The notes under the pieces are model-generated. The model saw only the letters and a program-made list of their open reading frames with translations. It did no database searches and had not been told where the DNA came from. From Bacteroidota bacterium (lineage in GTDB: Bacteria > Bacteroidota > Bacteroidia > Flavobacteriales > Flavobacteriaceae), in the NCBI GenBank assembly GCA_024278565.1, contig JAJRSY010000025.1:1-26956 (forward strand): DNA of 26,956 nucleotides, written 5' to 3'. How positions within the stretch are numbered: position 1 is the stretch's first letter; the number at the start of each line of letters is the position of its first letter. The position numbers and the translations under genes were made by a program. Below are positions 16,394 to 23,893 of the stretch, piece after piece.

Positions 16394-17836
16394 ATGCCCA
16401 ATAGAAAGAAGACCAAGATAGTAGCAACCCTAGGGCCGGCTACCAGTACCAAAGAAGTGTTGAGAAAAATGATAGAAGCGGGTGTGGATGTCTTTAGAAT
16501 AAACTTTTCACATGCTGAATATGACGACGTTGCCGACCGCATTAAGATGATTCGAGAGTTAAATGAAGAGATGCAGGTCTTCACTTCGATTCTTGCAGAT
16601 TTGCAGGGCCCCAAATTGCGGGTTGGTGTAATGGCGGAAGAAGTGGTTGTTGCGTCAGGTGACGAAATTACCTTTGTTACAGGTGAGCCGTTTGAGGGCA
16701 CCGCTGAAAAAGTATATATGAACTATGCGAAATTTCCGGAAGATGTAAAACCAGGAGAGCATATTTTGTTGGATGATGGAAAATTAATGTTTGAAGTGGT
16801 TTCGACAAATGGTAAGGACCAGGTCAAGACCAAAGTGGTTCAGGGTGGGCCGTTGAAATCTAAAAAAGGGGTCAACTTGCCCAACACCGATATTTCATTG
16901 CCCGCATTGACCGAAAAAGATGTAAAAGACGCCATTTTCGCCATTTCCTTGGATGTGGATTGGATAGCCCTATCATTTGTTCGGTTCAGTCAAGATCTCA
17001 TTGATCTTCAAAATATTATCAAAGAGCATTCAGAATACAAAATTCCAATAATAGCCAAGATTGAAAAACCGGAAGCAGTTGAGAACATTGATAAAATCGT
17101 ATCGTATTGTGACGGGCTAATGGTAGCACGGGGTGATTTGGGTGTTGAGGTTCCTGCCCAAGAAGTACCCTTAATACAAAAGCAATTGGTCTTACGTGCC
17201 AAGAAGGCCAGAATACCGGTAATCATAGCTACCCAGATGATGGAAACCATGATTACGAGCCTTACCCCAACAAGGGCCGAGGTAAATGATGTCGCCAACT
17301 CTGTAATGGACGGTGCTGATGCGGTTATGCTCTCAGGGGAGACTTCTGTTGGCAACTACCCTGTTGAGGTAATAGAAAAAGTGTCGAGCATCTTGCGGAG
17401 TGTCGAGAATTCGAATCTTATCAGTGTGCCCCATGACCCACCACATATTCGAACGAACAGATATATTACCAAGGCGGTGTGTTACCATGCGGCCATTATG
17501 TCGAATGAAATTAAAGCGAAAGCTATTTCTACCTTGACCAATAGTGGGTATACCGCTTTTCAAATATCAGCTTGGAGGCCCAGTGCACATATTTTGGTCT
17601 TTACATCCAACAAAAGAATATTGACCCAGCTTAATTTGCTTTGGGGGGTAAAAGCATTTTATTATGACAAGTACGTATCTACTGATGAGACCATTGAAGA
17701 TGTAAATAATATAGCTTGTAAAAAAGGATTTTTAGAGGTTGGCGATATGTTGATCAGTTTAGCGGCAATGCCAATAAAAGATAAGGGTATGGTAAATACC
17801 TTACGGGTTACTGAAATTAAGACTTGTAGTTTTTAA
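16394..17836 (+). CDS. pyk: Pyruvate kinase
   Basis: 480 residues, normal length. It converts phosphoenolpyruvate and ADP to pyruvate and ATP. Visible family segments: KIVATLGPAT (8-17), VFRINFSHAEYDD with the K+/ADP-site residues, LADLQGPKLRVG, the active-site IPIIAKIEKPEAVENID with catalytic Lys, GLMVARGDLGVEVP (Mg2+ Asp), and IIATQMMETMI with TPTRAEVNDVANSVMDGADAVMLSGE. The C-terminal domain is present (RPSAHILVFT). It is cotranscribed with the IPExxxVDY gene upstream. No T-run terminator is found downstream, where insertion-sequence debris begins. Confidence 0.97.
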   Translation: MPNRKKTKIVATLGPATSTKEVLRKMIEAGVDVFRINFSHAEYDDVADRIKMIRELNEEMQVFTSILADLQGPKLRVGVMAEEVVVASGDEITFVTGEPFEGTAEKVYMNYAKFPEDVKPGEHILLDDGKLMFEVVSTNGKDQVKTKVVQGGPLKSKKGVNLPNTDISLPALTEKDVKDAIFAISLDVDWIALSFVRFSQDLIDLQNIIKEHSEYKIPIIAKIEKPEAVENIDKIVSYCDGLMVARGDLGVEVPAQEVPLIQKQLVLRAKKARIPVIIATQMMETMITSLTPTRAEVNDVANSVMDGADAVMLSGETSVGNYPVEVIEKVSSILRSVENSNLISVPHDPPHIRTNRYITKAVCYHAAIMSNEIKAKAISTLTNSGYTAFQISAWRPSAHILVFTSNKRILTQLNLLWGVKAFYYDKYVSTDETIEDVNNIACKKGFLEVGDMLISLAAMPIKDKGMVNTLRVTEIKTCSF

Positions 17837-18137
17837 AAATGACACTATCCCGTTAAGTGTGTAAGTTATAAATAACGAGGGTTTGACTTTTATGGCTAAG
17901 TTCTAATTGAAACAGCATTTTAAAGGTTCGAAAGGTGCTAATATACTTGGACCGATAAGAACCAACGCTATATTTTGTTTCAGTTCAGTGTTATACTTAA
18001 GGAATGGGCCTATAAAACCAACAGTTTGCTGTACTACCTAGAACTTAGCCACTTTTATTTAAAGTCTGACCCTTTTTCATATATAAAGACCGTTGCAAGG
18101 TGTTGTTTGCTTTTGAGAGATTTCGTATCTTTTATGT
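17837..18137. other. Non-coding stretch between pyk and an IS remnant
   Basis: About 300 bp with no credible gene. Near its start is the imperfect inverted motif ACACT...AGTGT (17844-17862), which could be a weak stem or the edge of an old insertion sequence. Just before the transposase remnant, TTTG and a TATCTTTT box suggest the remnant's former promoter. Nothing else recognised. Confidence 0.5.
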
Positions 18138-18615
18138 ATGGAATCAGTAAGACAACCAACCTTAGCCGATAGTATTTGTGTTCACGCAAGATAAATCGGA
18201 CATTTTTCACACAGATCAATACTCTTTTAGACTGGCACCCAATTATAGAAGTTATAAAAAAGCACTACACCAAAGGTCTAAGCGCTACGGGAAAGCCAAG
18301 TCATAGTGGATTACTTCTTTTTAAAATGAGTTTACTACAAACCTGGTGTGGTCTAAGCGATTATGAAGTGGAAGATCGGGTCAATGACAGCATTTCTTCA
18401 GTTACTTTTGTGGCTTGCATATCGACCAAGTAGCACCAGACCATAGTACTTTATCTCGATTTAAGACGATGATGGCAAAAGCAAAAGATTATGAGCCACT
18501 ATTCAAAGAAATAAACAGACAACTGGAATCGCATAAAATAATCGTAAAAACAGGAGTCATAATAGATGTCAGTGTTATAAACACACCTACTAAGCAACAA
18601 TTTAAAAACCGCTAA
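18138..18615 (+). pseudogene. Frameshifted and truncated IS5-family transposase
   Basis: The reading starts at the ATG at 18138 (MESVRQPTLADSI), moves to the frame containing KINRTFFTQINTLLDWHPII and GKPSHSGLLLFKMSLLQTWCGLSDYEVEDRV near 18176-18410, and changes frame again to HIDQVAPDHSTLSRFKT ... VIIDVSVINTP, ending at 18615. This is the N-terminal half of an IS5-type transposase: the GLSDYEVEDRVNDSISF and DQVxPDHSTLSRFK segments and the first catalytic Asp (IDVSVI) are recognisable. Two frameshifts and loss of the C-terminal catalytic half make it inactive. It stops 3 bp before the next gene's start, so the insertion or its deletion has replaced that gene's natural upstream region. Confidence 0.85.
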
Positions 18616-18618
18616 CCG

Positions 18619-19116
18619 ATGAGAATTTTTTTAACCATTTTGATCATATTTTTCGGTACTTCAATTGCTATTGCCCAAGCCTATGATGGGGCAGGAGACC
18701 AGAAATTCCAAATAGGGGTCAATCTACAGGATAATGGCGCAGGAATTATGGGGTCTTATGACCTCGGCATCGGTGAGCATATTTCAGTAGGGGTCTCATC
18801 AAGTTATTTAATAGGCGTTGAGCCTCTTTTGACCGCTGGTTTTGTAGGTCGTTTTGATGTACGGGCACGGGCAAATATGCATTTGGGGAGCGTTATGGGT
18901 CTTGGTGGCGGTTTTGACATTTACCCGGGTTTGGACATGAGCCTGAAAAATTTCGGATTCCACGCAGGTGCACGATATTTCTTTTCTGACGGCTTCGGGG
19001 TCTTCGCCGAGGTGGGTCACCCCATAGCGCGGTACAAATCAAAAGAGAGGAGCCCTGCTGAGGAGCTTCACAATCAGTTGGTCATCAATTTTGGATTGTC
19101 GCTTAATTTCTTGTAG
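18619..19116 (+). CDS. Small outer-membrane beta-barrel protein, function unknown
   Basis: 165 residues. MRIFLTILIIFFGTSIAIAQA is a signal peptide, cleaved at about residues 19-21. The mature part alternates hydrophobic and glycine-rich segments typical of short beta-strands (FQIGVNLQ, GIMGSYDLGIGEHISVGVSSSYLIG, LGGGFDIYPGLDMSL, FGFHAGARYFFSDGFGVFAEVG) and ends NFGLSLNFL with a terminal aromatic/hydrophobic pattern common to outer-membrane barrels. It resembles a small Bacteroidota outer-membrane family (possibly DUF6646) but I cannot confirm this. It lies immediately after the truncated transposase and converges with recX; no promoter was found in the short upstream gap. Confidence 0.7.
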   Translation: MRIFLTILIIFFGTSIAIAQAYDGAGDQKFQIGVNLQDNGAGIMGSYDLGIGEHISVGVSSSYLIGVEPLLTAGFVGRFDVRARANMHLGSVMGLGGGFDIYPGLDMSLKNFGFHAGARYFFSDGFGVFAEVGHPIARYKSKERSPAEELHNQLVINFGLSLNFL

Positions 19117-19134
19117 GGCTTCGGTCGTTTCTGG

Positions 19135-19608
19135 CTACGGAACAAGTTCTCTGATTTTTGTGTACACCAAATGACTTTCCCAGCCTCGGTACAATAGATA
19201 ATCGGCAAGTTTTTTTCTTTTTTTTAGTTTGTTGGTCTCCCGTATGGTCCCAAGTCGTTTTTTGGCAAGAAGGTTTAAGGTGGTTATATAGTCGTTATCG
19301 CCAATCTCTTTAAGAGCCGTCTTGATGTTGAATTTTGATATTTGACGGCGTTTTAGTTCATTGGTGATACGGTTTCGACCCCATTTTTTGATATTGAACT
19401 TTCCTCTTGCGTAGCTTTGGGCAAAGCGTTCTTCGTTCAGGTAGTTTTCTTGAACAAGATGTGCCGTAATTTGATCGATCGCTTCGGGGATCATTTGCAT
19501 TTCACGTAATTTGGTGACCACCTCTTTGTGACAACGTTCTTGATAGGCGCAGTACCCTTCTAGTTTTTTGGTGGCTTCTTTTAAGGTGTATGTTTTTTGG
19601 TTCGTCAT
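19135..19608 (-). CDS. recX: Regulatory protein RecX
   Basis: 157 residues, in the usual RecX range. It is all-helical with the family's repeated three-helix units: LEGYCAYQERCHKEVVTKL (first), LVQENYLNEERFAQSYARGKFNIKKWGRNRITNELKRRQIS (second, the most conserved), and AKKRLGTIRETNKLKKRKKLADYLLYRGWESHLV (third). RecX binds RecA and limits filament growth during recombination. It usually sits beside recA; here it lies downstream of the RNase E/G gene, separated by a terminator. ATG start at 19608. It converges with the barrel gene with an 18-bp gap. Confidence 0.92.
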   Translation of the reverse strand: MTNQKTYTLKEATKKLEGYCAYQERCHKEVVTKLREMQMIPEAIDQITAHLVQENYLNEERFAQSYARGKFNIKKWGRNRITNELKRRQISKFNIKTALKEIGDNDYITTLNLLAKKRLGTIRETNKLKKRKKLADYLLYRGWESHLVYTKIRELVP

Positions 19609-19667
19609 TCAGAGCACAGCGAAGGAATTTGTTTGTTAAGGAGGCTATAGCAACTTGCATTAAAGGC

Positions 19668-19704
19668 AAAAAAAAAGCGACCCCCGAAGACGAAGGTCGC
19701 TTTT
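19668..19704 (-). terminator. Intrinsic terminator after the RNase E/G gene
   Basis: A 10-bp perfect stem (AAAAGCGACC 19673-19682 / GGTCGCTTTT 19695-19704) with a 12-base loop; on the minus strand the stem runs into nine T. It lies 7 bases after the RNase stop. Confidence 0.85.
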
Positions 19705-19710
19705 GAACTT

Positions 19711-21258
19711 TTAATAAATGATCTTACCGTCTTTGTCTTTAAAACGGAATTCAAGATACGTATACGCATCTCTAGGTTGTACTTTGACCCATTTTTTATG
19801 CTCCATAAACCACTTGGAACGGATGGATGAGATACCTTTGGTAATATAGGCGGCAATAAACGGGTGTATGTTCAGTACAATACCATTATCGCTCTTCGGC
19901 CCTTTTAAAAGTTTCTCTAGGGCGACGTTGATCTTATCTATCAAAACAATTGGTGCCTCAACCTCTTGGCCTGAACCGTTTGGGTTTACCTCGGTTGTTT
20001 TGATATTCATTTCGGGTCGCACCCGCTGCCTTGTAATCTGTATCAGTCCAAATTTGCTCGGAGGCAGTATTTTGTGCTTGGCACGATCCTCTTTCATTTC
20101 TTTACTAAGATGATCGAAGAGCTTTCTTCGATGTGGTGCTTTTGCCATATCGATGAAATCCACAACAATAATACCTCCCATATCACGAAGTCGCAATTGT
20201 CTCGCGATTTCAGATGCTGCCAAAAGATTCACCTCTAGGGCGCTATCTTCTTGGTTTTTGGCCTTGCTTGAGCGGTTGCCACTATTGACGTCGATAACGT
20301 GCAATGCTTCGGTATGCTCTATAATTAGGTACGCTCCCTTACTCATGGTAGCTGTACGGCCAAACGAAGTTTTGATCTGTCTTTCAATTCCGAATTTTTC
20401 AAAAATAGGAACAGAAGAACTGTACAGTTTTACTATTGATTCTTTTTCTGGTGCTATTTCAAGCACGTAATCTTTGATCTGTGTAAAAAGTTTTTCGTTG
20501 TCTATATGTATTCCGGTAAAGGAATCATTGAAAACATCTCTAAGTATACTAGATGCCCTATTGACCTCTACCAATATTTTAGAAGGGGTCGGTGCTCTAT
20601 ATAGCTTTTTGCACATTGTCGACCATTTGGTCACCAAATTTTCTAGATCTTTGTCAAGTTCCGCTACTTTTTTACCTTCCGCAACCGTTCTTATTATAAC
20701 ACCAAACCCTTTGGGTTTTATGCTTTTTACAAGCCTTTTAAGTCTGTCTTTTTCTTGACGGCTGGCAATCTTCTGAGAGACTGAAACACGATCTGAAAAA
20801 GGCATCATGACCAAATAACGCCCAGCCAATGAAAGCTCAGAACTGATTCTTGGTCCTTTGGTTGAAATGGGTTCTTTTACTACTTGAACCATTAAAGACT
20901 GGTTGGCTTTGATAACAGTGGTGATTACACCATGCTTGTCAATGTCTTTTTCGGCCGGAAAGTTTTTTAGCGAAAAATCTCTTAGTTTACCTGTACTAAC
21001 TTGTTTTATGAATTTCAGCATGGTAGATAATTGCGGCCCGAGGTCATGGTAATGCAAAAAAGCATCTTTTTCATAACCGACATTTACAAAGGCAGCATTA
21101 AGACCCGTCACTGGTTTTCGTACTTTGGCAAAAAATATATCGCCAACCGAAAAGTCGTTGTTGTCATCTTCTTTGTGCAATTCAATAAGTTTTCCATCCT
21201 TCATCAGAGCAAAATCGACGGCATCAGAACTAGATCTTACTATTAATTCTCTACTCAC
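19711..21258 (-). CDS. rng: Ribonuclease E/G family protein
   Basis: 515 residues from a GTG at 21258, giving (M)SRELIVRSSSDAVDFALMKDGKLIELHKE, which lines up with the usual flavobacterial N-terminus MNKELIIRSSS. Longer reading to 21288 or 21348 would add an unrelated hydrophobic stretch. It is an endonuclease cutting single-stranded AU-rich RNA in mRNA decay and rRNA maturation. The S1 domain covers about residues 40-130 (VGDIFFAKVRKPVTGLNAAFVNVGYEKDAFLHYHDL). Catalytic Asp323 (HVIDVNSGN) and Asp367 (GGIIVVDFIDM) are intact. The Zn-link cysteines (CPxC) that join RNase E dimers are missing: the matching place reads TTEVNPNGSGQ. There is no long C-terminal scaffold. Confidence 0.92.
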   Translation of the reverse strand: MSRELIVRSSSDAVDFALMKDGKLIELHKEDDNNDFSVGDIFFAKVRKPVTGLNAAFVNVGYEKDAFLHYHDLGPQLSTMLKFIKQVSTGKLRDFSLKNFPAEKDIDKHGVITTVIKANQSLMVQVVKEPISTKGPRISSELSLAGRYLVMMPFSDRVSVSQKIASRQEKDRLKRLVKSIKPKGFGVIIRTVAEGKKVAELDKDLENLVTKWSTMCKKLYRAPTPSKILVEVNRASSILRDVFNDSFTGIHIDNEKLFTQIKDYVLEIAPEKESIVKLYSSSVPIFEKFGIERQIKTSFGRTATMSKGAYLIIEHTEALHVIDVNSGNRSSKAKNQEDSALEVNLLAASEIARQLRLRDMGGIIVVDFIDMAKAPHRRKLFDHLSKEMKEDRAKHKILPPSKFGLIQITRQRVRPEMNIKTTEVNPNGSGQEVEAPIVLIDKINVALEKLLKGPKSDNGIVLNIHPFIAAYITKGISSIRSKWFMEHKKWVKVQPRDAYTYLEFRFKDKDGKIIY

Positions 21259-21288
21259 CTTTGATATATTTATACTCGCCCACCACAT

Positions 21289-21302
21289 TCGATAATTATC
21301 GA
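21289..21302. other. 14-bp perfect palindrome upstream of the RNase E/G start
   Basis: TCGATAATTATCGA lies 31 bases upstream of the GTG start of the RNase E/G gene, probably in its promoter or leader. The same 14 bases occur at 8966-8979. It could be an operator for a dimeric regulator, or an RNA stem. Confidence 0.55.
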
Positions 21303-21390
21303 GGTAGCAGACAAATGGATTAAACAATAGAATAAGCAGGTATGTCACAACCTGCCGAAATTCTCTTTGGAATTTCTATGTCAATGAACG

Positions 21391-21427
21391 TAAAAAATGA
21401 AAAAGTAGTTGTTACAACTACTTTTTC
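21391..21427 (-). terminator. Intrinsic terminator overlapping the stop of the mS38-like gene
   Basis: A 13-bp perfect stem (GAAAAAGTAGTTG 21399-21411 / CAACTACTTTTTC 21415-21427) with a 3-base loop, then a T-run on the minus strand to 21392. The 5' arm on the minus strand contains the last codons and the stop of the small gene. Confidence 0.8.
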
Positions 21428-21507
21428 TTGTGTCGGTTAGCTCTCCTACGCTTCTTGCGCTTATGGGTCGCTACCTTATGTCTTTTTCTTTTTTTACCAC
21501 TTGGCAT
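21418..21507 (-). CDS. 29-residue basic ribosomal protein, AURKAIP1/COX24 (mS38/bS22)-like
   Basis: The sequence is MPSGKKRKRHKVATHKRKK then RRRANRHKKK. More than half of its residues are Lys or Arg and there are three His. The pattern GKKRKRHKxxTHKRKKRxRxNRHKKK is that of a tiny, highly conserved Bacteroidota protein annotated with the AURKAIP1/COX24 domain, related to mitochondrial mS38, which binds rRNA in the small subunit. It lies between the HU gene and the RNase E/G gene on the same strand and ends inside its own terminator stem. Its size and position make it easy to miss. Family assignment is from memory of the pattern. Confidence 0.8.
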   Translation of the reverse strand: MPSGKKRKRHKVATHKRKKRRRANRHKKK

Positions 21508-21531
21508 AAAGTTTTACTTTTTATGTGATTA

Positions 21532-21822
21532 TTATTTTACGCGAACGTTACTTTTCACCCCTTCAACAAAGACTTTTGCAGGTTTAAATGCAGGTATGTT
21601 GTGAGCCGGTATTTTGATAGTGGTGTTCTTTGAAATGTTTCTACCGGTCTTTTCGGCCCTGGTCTTTACGATAAAACTTCCGAAACCTCTAAGGTACACA
21701 TTGTCACCACTCTCTAAAGAAGATTTTACCTCTTCCATAAAAGTTTCTACAGTTGCTTGAACATCACCTTTTTCAATTCCCAGTTTGTCTGAGATTTTTG
21801 ATACAATTTCCGCTTTTGTCAT
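21532..21822 (-). CDS. HU-family DNA-binding protein
   Basis: 96 residues from the ATG at 21822 (MTKAEIVSKISDKLGI). An in-frame ATG 32 codons upstream lies before the promoter box and is rejected. The fold is standard HU/IHF: helical dimerisation part (residues 1-45), then the beta-ribbon arm with GFGSFIVKTRAEKTGRNISKNTTIKIPAHNIPAFKPAKVF, where the conserved Pro of NIPAFKP intercalates in DNA. It bends and compacts DNA as a dimer; HU versus IHF type cannot be settled here. The mS38-like gene follows 24 bases downstream and may be cotranscribed. Confidence 0.94.
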   Translation of the reverse strand: MTKAEIVSKISDKLGIEKGDVQATVETFMEEVKSSLESGDNVYLRGFGSFIVKTRAEKTGRNISKNTTIKIPAHNIPAFKPAKVFVEGVKSNVRVK

Positions 21823-21859
21823 CTTGAATATTAGATTTTCTGTATGTTTTTTTGGCTTG

Positions 21860-21867
21860 CAAATATA
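21860..21867 (-). promoter_or_regulatory. -7 promoter box of the HU gene
   Basis: TATATTTG on the minus strand is a full -7 match, 37 bases before the ATG at 21822, and supports that start. The -33 element is poor. Confidence 0.55.
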
Positions 21868-22125
21868 TAAATTATATTCATTCTTTCCCCCTAAAGAACT
21901 AATTTTAAGCCAATTCATCTTTACTTTTTTTAATTTTGTTAAAATGGGCGTTTTTTGGGTGTTCTAGAGTACAAGATTGATTAAAAAAAACCGCTATCTT
22001 TTTCGCTGCCCTCAATAACATTCCAAATACCCGAATTTTATCGGTAATTAGAATCATCAACCATTTTTCATAAATTCGAAATCATATGTTTTCGGTGATA
22101 AACCGTAGGTATGGGAATAATCTAC

Positions 22126-22133
22126 TATTTTTG
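22126..22133 (+). promoter_or_regulatory. -7 promoter box of mutY
   Basis: TATTTTTG is a full -7 match, 19 bases before the ATG at 22153. No TTTG is found at the expected -33 distance. Confidence 0.5.
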
Positions 22134-22152
22134 GGCAGCTTAATTGTTATTA

Positions 22153-23304
22153 ATGGTCTTTGCACAAAAAATTTTAGTTTGGTATGCAGAAAATAAACGC
22201 AGCCTGCCTTGGCGAAGCAGTAGGGACCCATACAAAATTTGGCTTTCAGAAATCATGTTGCAACAGACCCGTGTTGCTCAAGGCACACCTTATTACCTGA
22301 AATTCATCGAAAACTTTCCTGCTGTTTATAATCTGGCGAGTGCTTCAGAGGAACGGGTGTTGAAATTGTGGCAGGGTCTGGGGTATTATTCGAGGGCGCG
22401 AAACCTGCACTCGACCGCTAAAACCGTAGTGGGTGATTACGGCGGTAATTTCCCTGACACCTACAAAGAGCTTCTGAAACTGAAAGGTATTGGCGATTAT
22501 ACCGCCAGCGCAATGGCATCGATCTGTTTTGATCGCCCTGAACCTGTGGTAGACGGTAATGTTTATCGTGTTTTATCACGTTATTTCGCAGTGGATCTGC
22601 CCATAAATACCACAGAAGGAGTTAAATACTTCAAAGAACTGGCGCGAAAAGTTATGGATGCGCAAAATATTAGGGATTACAATCAGGGAATAATGGAATT
22701 TGGCGCCATGCAATGTGTACCTAAAAAGCCCAACTGTTTAAGCTGCCCTTTAAACACTGGTTGTGTGGTCTTACAAGAAAACAAGGTTGGTATCTTGCCC
22801 GTAAAATTGAACAAGACCAAGGTGAGAAATAGGTATTTCAATTATATAGTACCAATAATAAAAGATGGTGGTTGCGGCGTAAAGACCTTTTTGAACCAAC
22901 GTAAAGCAAAGGATATTTGGCTGAATTTATGGGAATTTCCCCTTTTGGAAACTAAAACGGAAATCGATTTAGAGGAACTTAAAAAACGGTTGTTCGAGGT
23001 CATGGTCCTAACCGACGATGCAGAAGTGTTCCGTTTCAACGACAAAACAATAGTTCACAAATTATCACATCAACAGTTGCACACCCATTTTTGGATCGTA
23101 GTTACCAGTACCGAGATCGAAGGTGGCATTCACTTGTCAGAGGTTGAAAATTACCCAGTGCCTGTTCTGATCGCCAATTTCATTAATACGCTTAAAAATT
23201 CGTATTTTTGGTCTAATAATTCTATTAGGCAACCTCTATTAATTGCTTTTGGAATTATAACGCAGGTATTTTTTTCTTTATCGAGTTTAAACTTTCAAGC
23301 ATAG
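22153..23304 (+). CDS. mutY: A/G-specific adenine DNA glycosylase
   Basis: 383 residues from the ATG at 22153 (MVFAQKILVWYAENKRSLPW); a TTG three codons earlier is less likely. MutY removes adenine paired with 8-oxoguanine. Catalytic Glu33 is in SEIMLQQTRV, the helix-hairpin-helix is LKLKGIGDYTASAM (108-121), and Asp134 is in VVDGNVYRV. The 4Fe-4S cluster ligands are Cys188, 195, 198 and 204 (C-x6-C-x2-C-x5-C). The C-terminal NUDIX-like domain that senses 8-oxoG spans about 220-350. The last roughly 25 residues (from about 359) are encoded by a 160-bp palindromic element and look unlike a MutY end, so the tail was probably replaced by an insertion. Confidence 0.94.
   Translation: MVFAQKILVWYAENKRSLPWRSSRDPYKIWLSEIMLQQTRVAQGTPYYLKFIENFPAVYNLASASEERVLKLWQGLGYYSRARNLHSTAKTVVGDYGGNFPDTYKELLKLKGIGDYTASAMASICFDRPEPVVDGNVYRVLSRYFAVDLPINTTEGVKYFKELARKVMDAQNIRDYNQGIMEFGAMQCVPKKPNCLSCPLNTGCVVLQENKVGILPVKLNKTKVRNRYFNYIVPIIKDGGCGVKTFLNQRKAKDIWLNLWEFPLLETKTEIDLEELKKRLFEVMVLTDDAEVFRFNDKTIVHKLSHQQLHTHFWIVVTSTEIEGGIHLSEVENYPVPVLIANFINTLKNSYFWSNNSIRQPLLIAFGIITQVFFSLSSLNFQA
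23178..23210 (+). promoter_or_regulatory. Candidate ssb promoter inside the 3' end of mutY
   Basis: TTTC (23178-23181, one mismatch from TTTG), a 21-base spacer, then TATTTTTG (23203-23210, full match). A transcript starting about 23217 would carry a roughly 185-nt leader before the ssb ATG, nearly all of it the palindrome at 23228-23387. Confidence 0.5.
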
Positions 23305-23387
23305 CCGTAGCTATGGTTTAAAATTTAAGCGATGAGAAAGGGAAAAGGACCAAGTTAGAAAACAAAATGGAAGTATTAGAGGTTGCC
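23228..23387. repeat. 160-bp imperfect palindrome (MITE-like or leader hairpin) across the mutY stop and ssb leader
   Basis: The two 78-base arms (23228-23305 and 23310-23387) match each other's reverse complement at about 50 of 78 positions by hand count, without gaps. The match is perfect over the outer 11 bases (GGCAACCTCTA / TAGAGGTTGCC) and over the inner CATAGC/GCTATG around the loop CGTA. The mutY stop lies in the centre and the ssb ATG is 13 bases beyond the right end. I saw no clear target-site duplication. It is either a decayed miniature inverted-repeat element or a long structured leader controlling ssb. Confidence 0.6.
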
Positions 23388-23400
23388 ATAAAAAAAGATC

Positions 23401-23868
23401 ATGAGCGGAACATTGAACAAAGTTATGTTGATAGGGCATCTTGGTGATGCGGTTAAAATGCACTATTTTGAAGGGGGTAATTGTATAGGGCGTTTTCCTA
23501 TTGCCACTAATGAATCATATACGAACAAGCAAACAGGTGAGCGCGTTACAAATACTGATTGGCACAATATCGTTGTTCGGAACAAGGCTGCCGAAATCTG
23601 TGAAAAATATCTGAGCAAGGGTGATAAGGTATATGTTGAGGGCCGATTGAAAAATCGCCAATGGCAAGGTGAAGATGGTAATACGCGTTATACCACTGAA
23701 GTACATGTTCAAGAATTCACGTTCTTGTCTACCAAGAAAGAGAGTATGGCAAATTCACAGGCGAGTTCTTCACCAGAGCAACCGAGTCCGGTTGTTGAAA
23801 AAGCGGTGGCTGCCAAAGAACCAGCTCAGGTAAGCGAACCAGAGCAAGACGATGATTTACCATTTTAG
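23401..23868 (+). CDS. ssb: Single-stranded DNA-binding protein
   Basis: 155 residues. The OB-fold covers about residues 1-112 (GTLNKVMLIGHLGDAV ... FPIATNESY ... TDWHNIVVRNKAAEICEKYLSKGDKVYVEGRLKNRQW). A flexible Ser/Pro/Glu-rich linker follows, then the acidic tip EPEQDDDLPF, the docking site for repair and replication proteins. SSB coats single-stranded DNA as a tetramer. It lies between mutY and gldE, 25 bp before the latter, and may be cotranscribed with the gliding genes. Its upstream leader is the palindrome at 23228-23387. Confidence 0.96.
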   Translation: MSGTLNKVMLIGHLGDAVKMHYFEGGNCIGRFPIATNESYTNKQTGERVTNTDWHNIVVRNKAAEICEKYLSKGDKVYVEGRLKNRQWQGEDGNTRYTTEVHVQEFTFLSTKKESMANSQASSSPEQPSPVVEKAVAAKEPAQVSEPEQDDDLPF

Positions 23869-23893
23869 ACAAACCGATTTTAAATTTTAACTA

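Larger units (their letters stand above)
21823..22152. other. Divergent intergenic region HU gene / mutY
   Basis: About 330 bp with no gene seen on either strand. It contains the HU -7 box (21860-21867, minus) and the mutY -7 box (22126-22133, plus), and nothing else recognised. Confidence 0.6.

Noticed and set aside
17008..17355. 115-residue minus-strand open frame inside pyk
   Set aside because: Antisense shadow of the conserved pyruvate kinase active-site region.
17844..17862. ACACT...AGTGT motif after pyk as a terminator or IS end
   Set aside because: The stem is only 5 bp and no T-run follows; it may be the end of an IS256-like element, but no transposase is present to support this.
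21259..21348. Longer RNase E/G start at 21348 or 21288
   Set aside because: The added residues are an unrelated hydrophobic stretch, and the palindrome lies there; the GTG at 21258 matches the usual family N-terminus.
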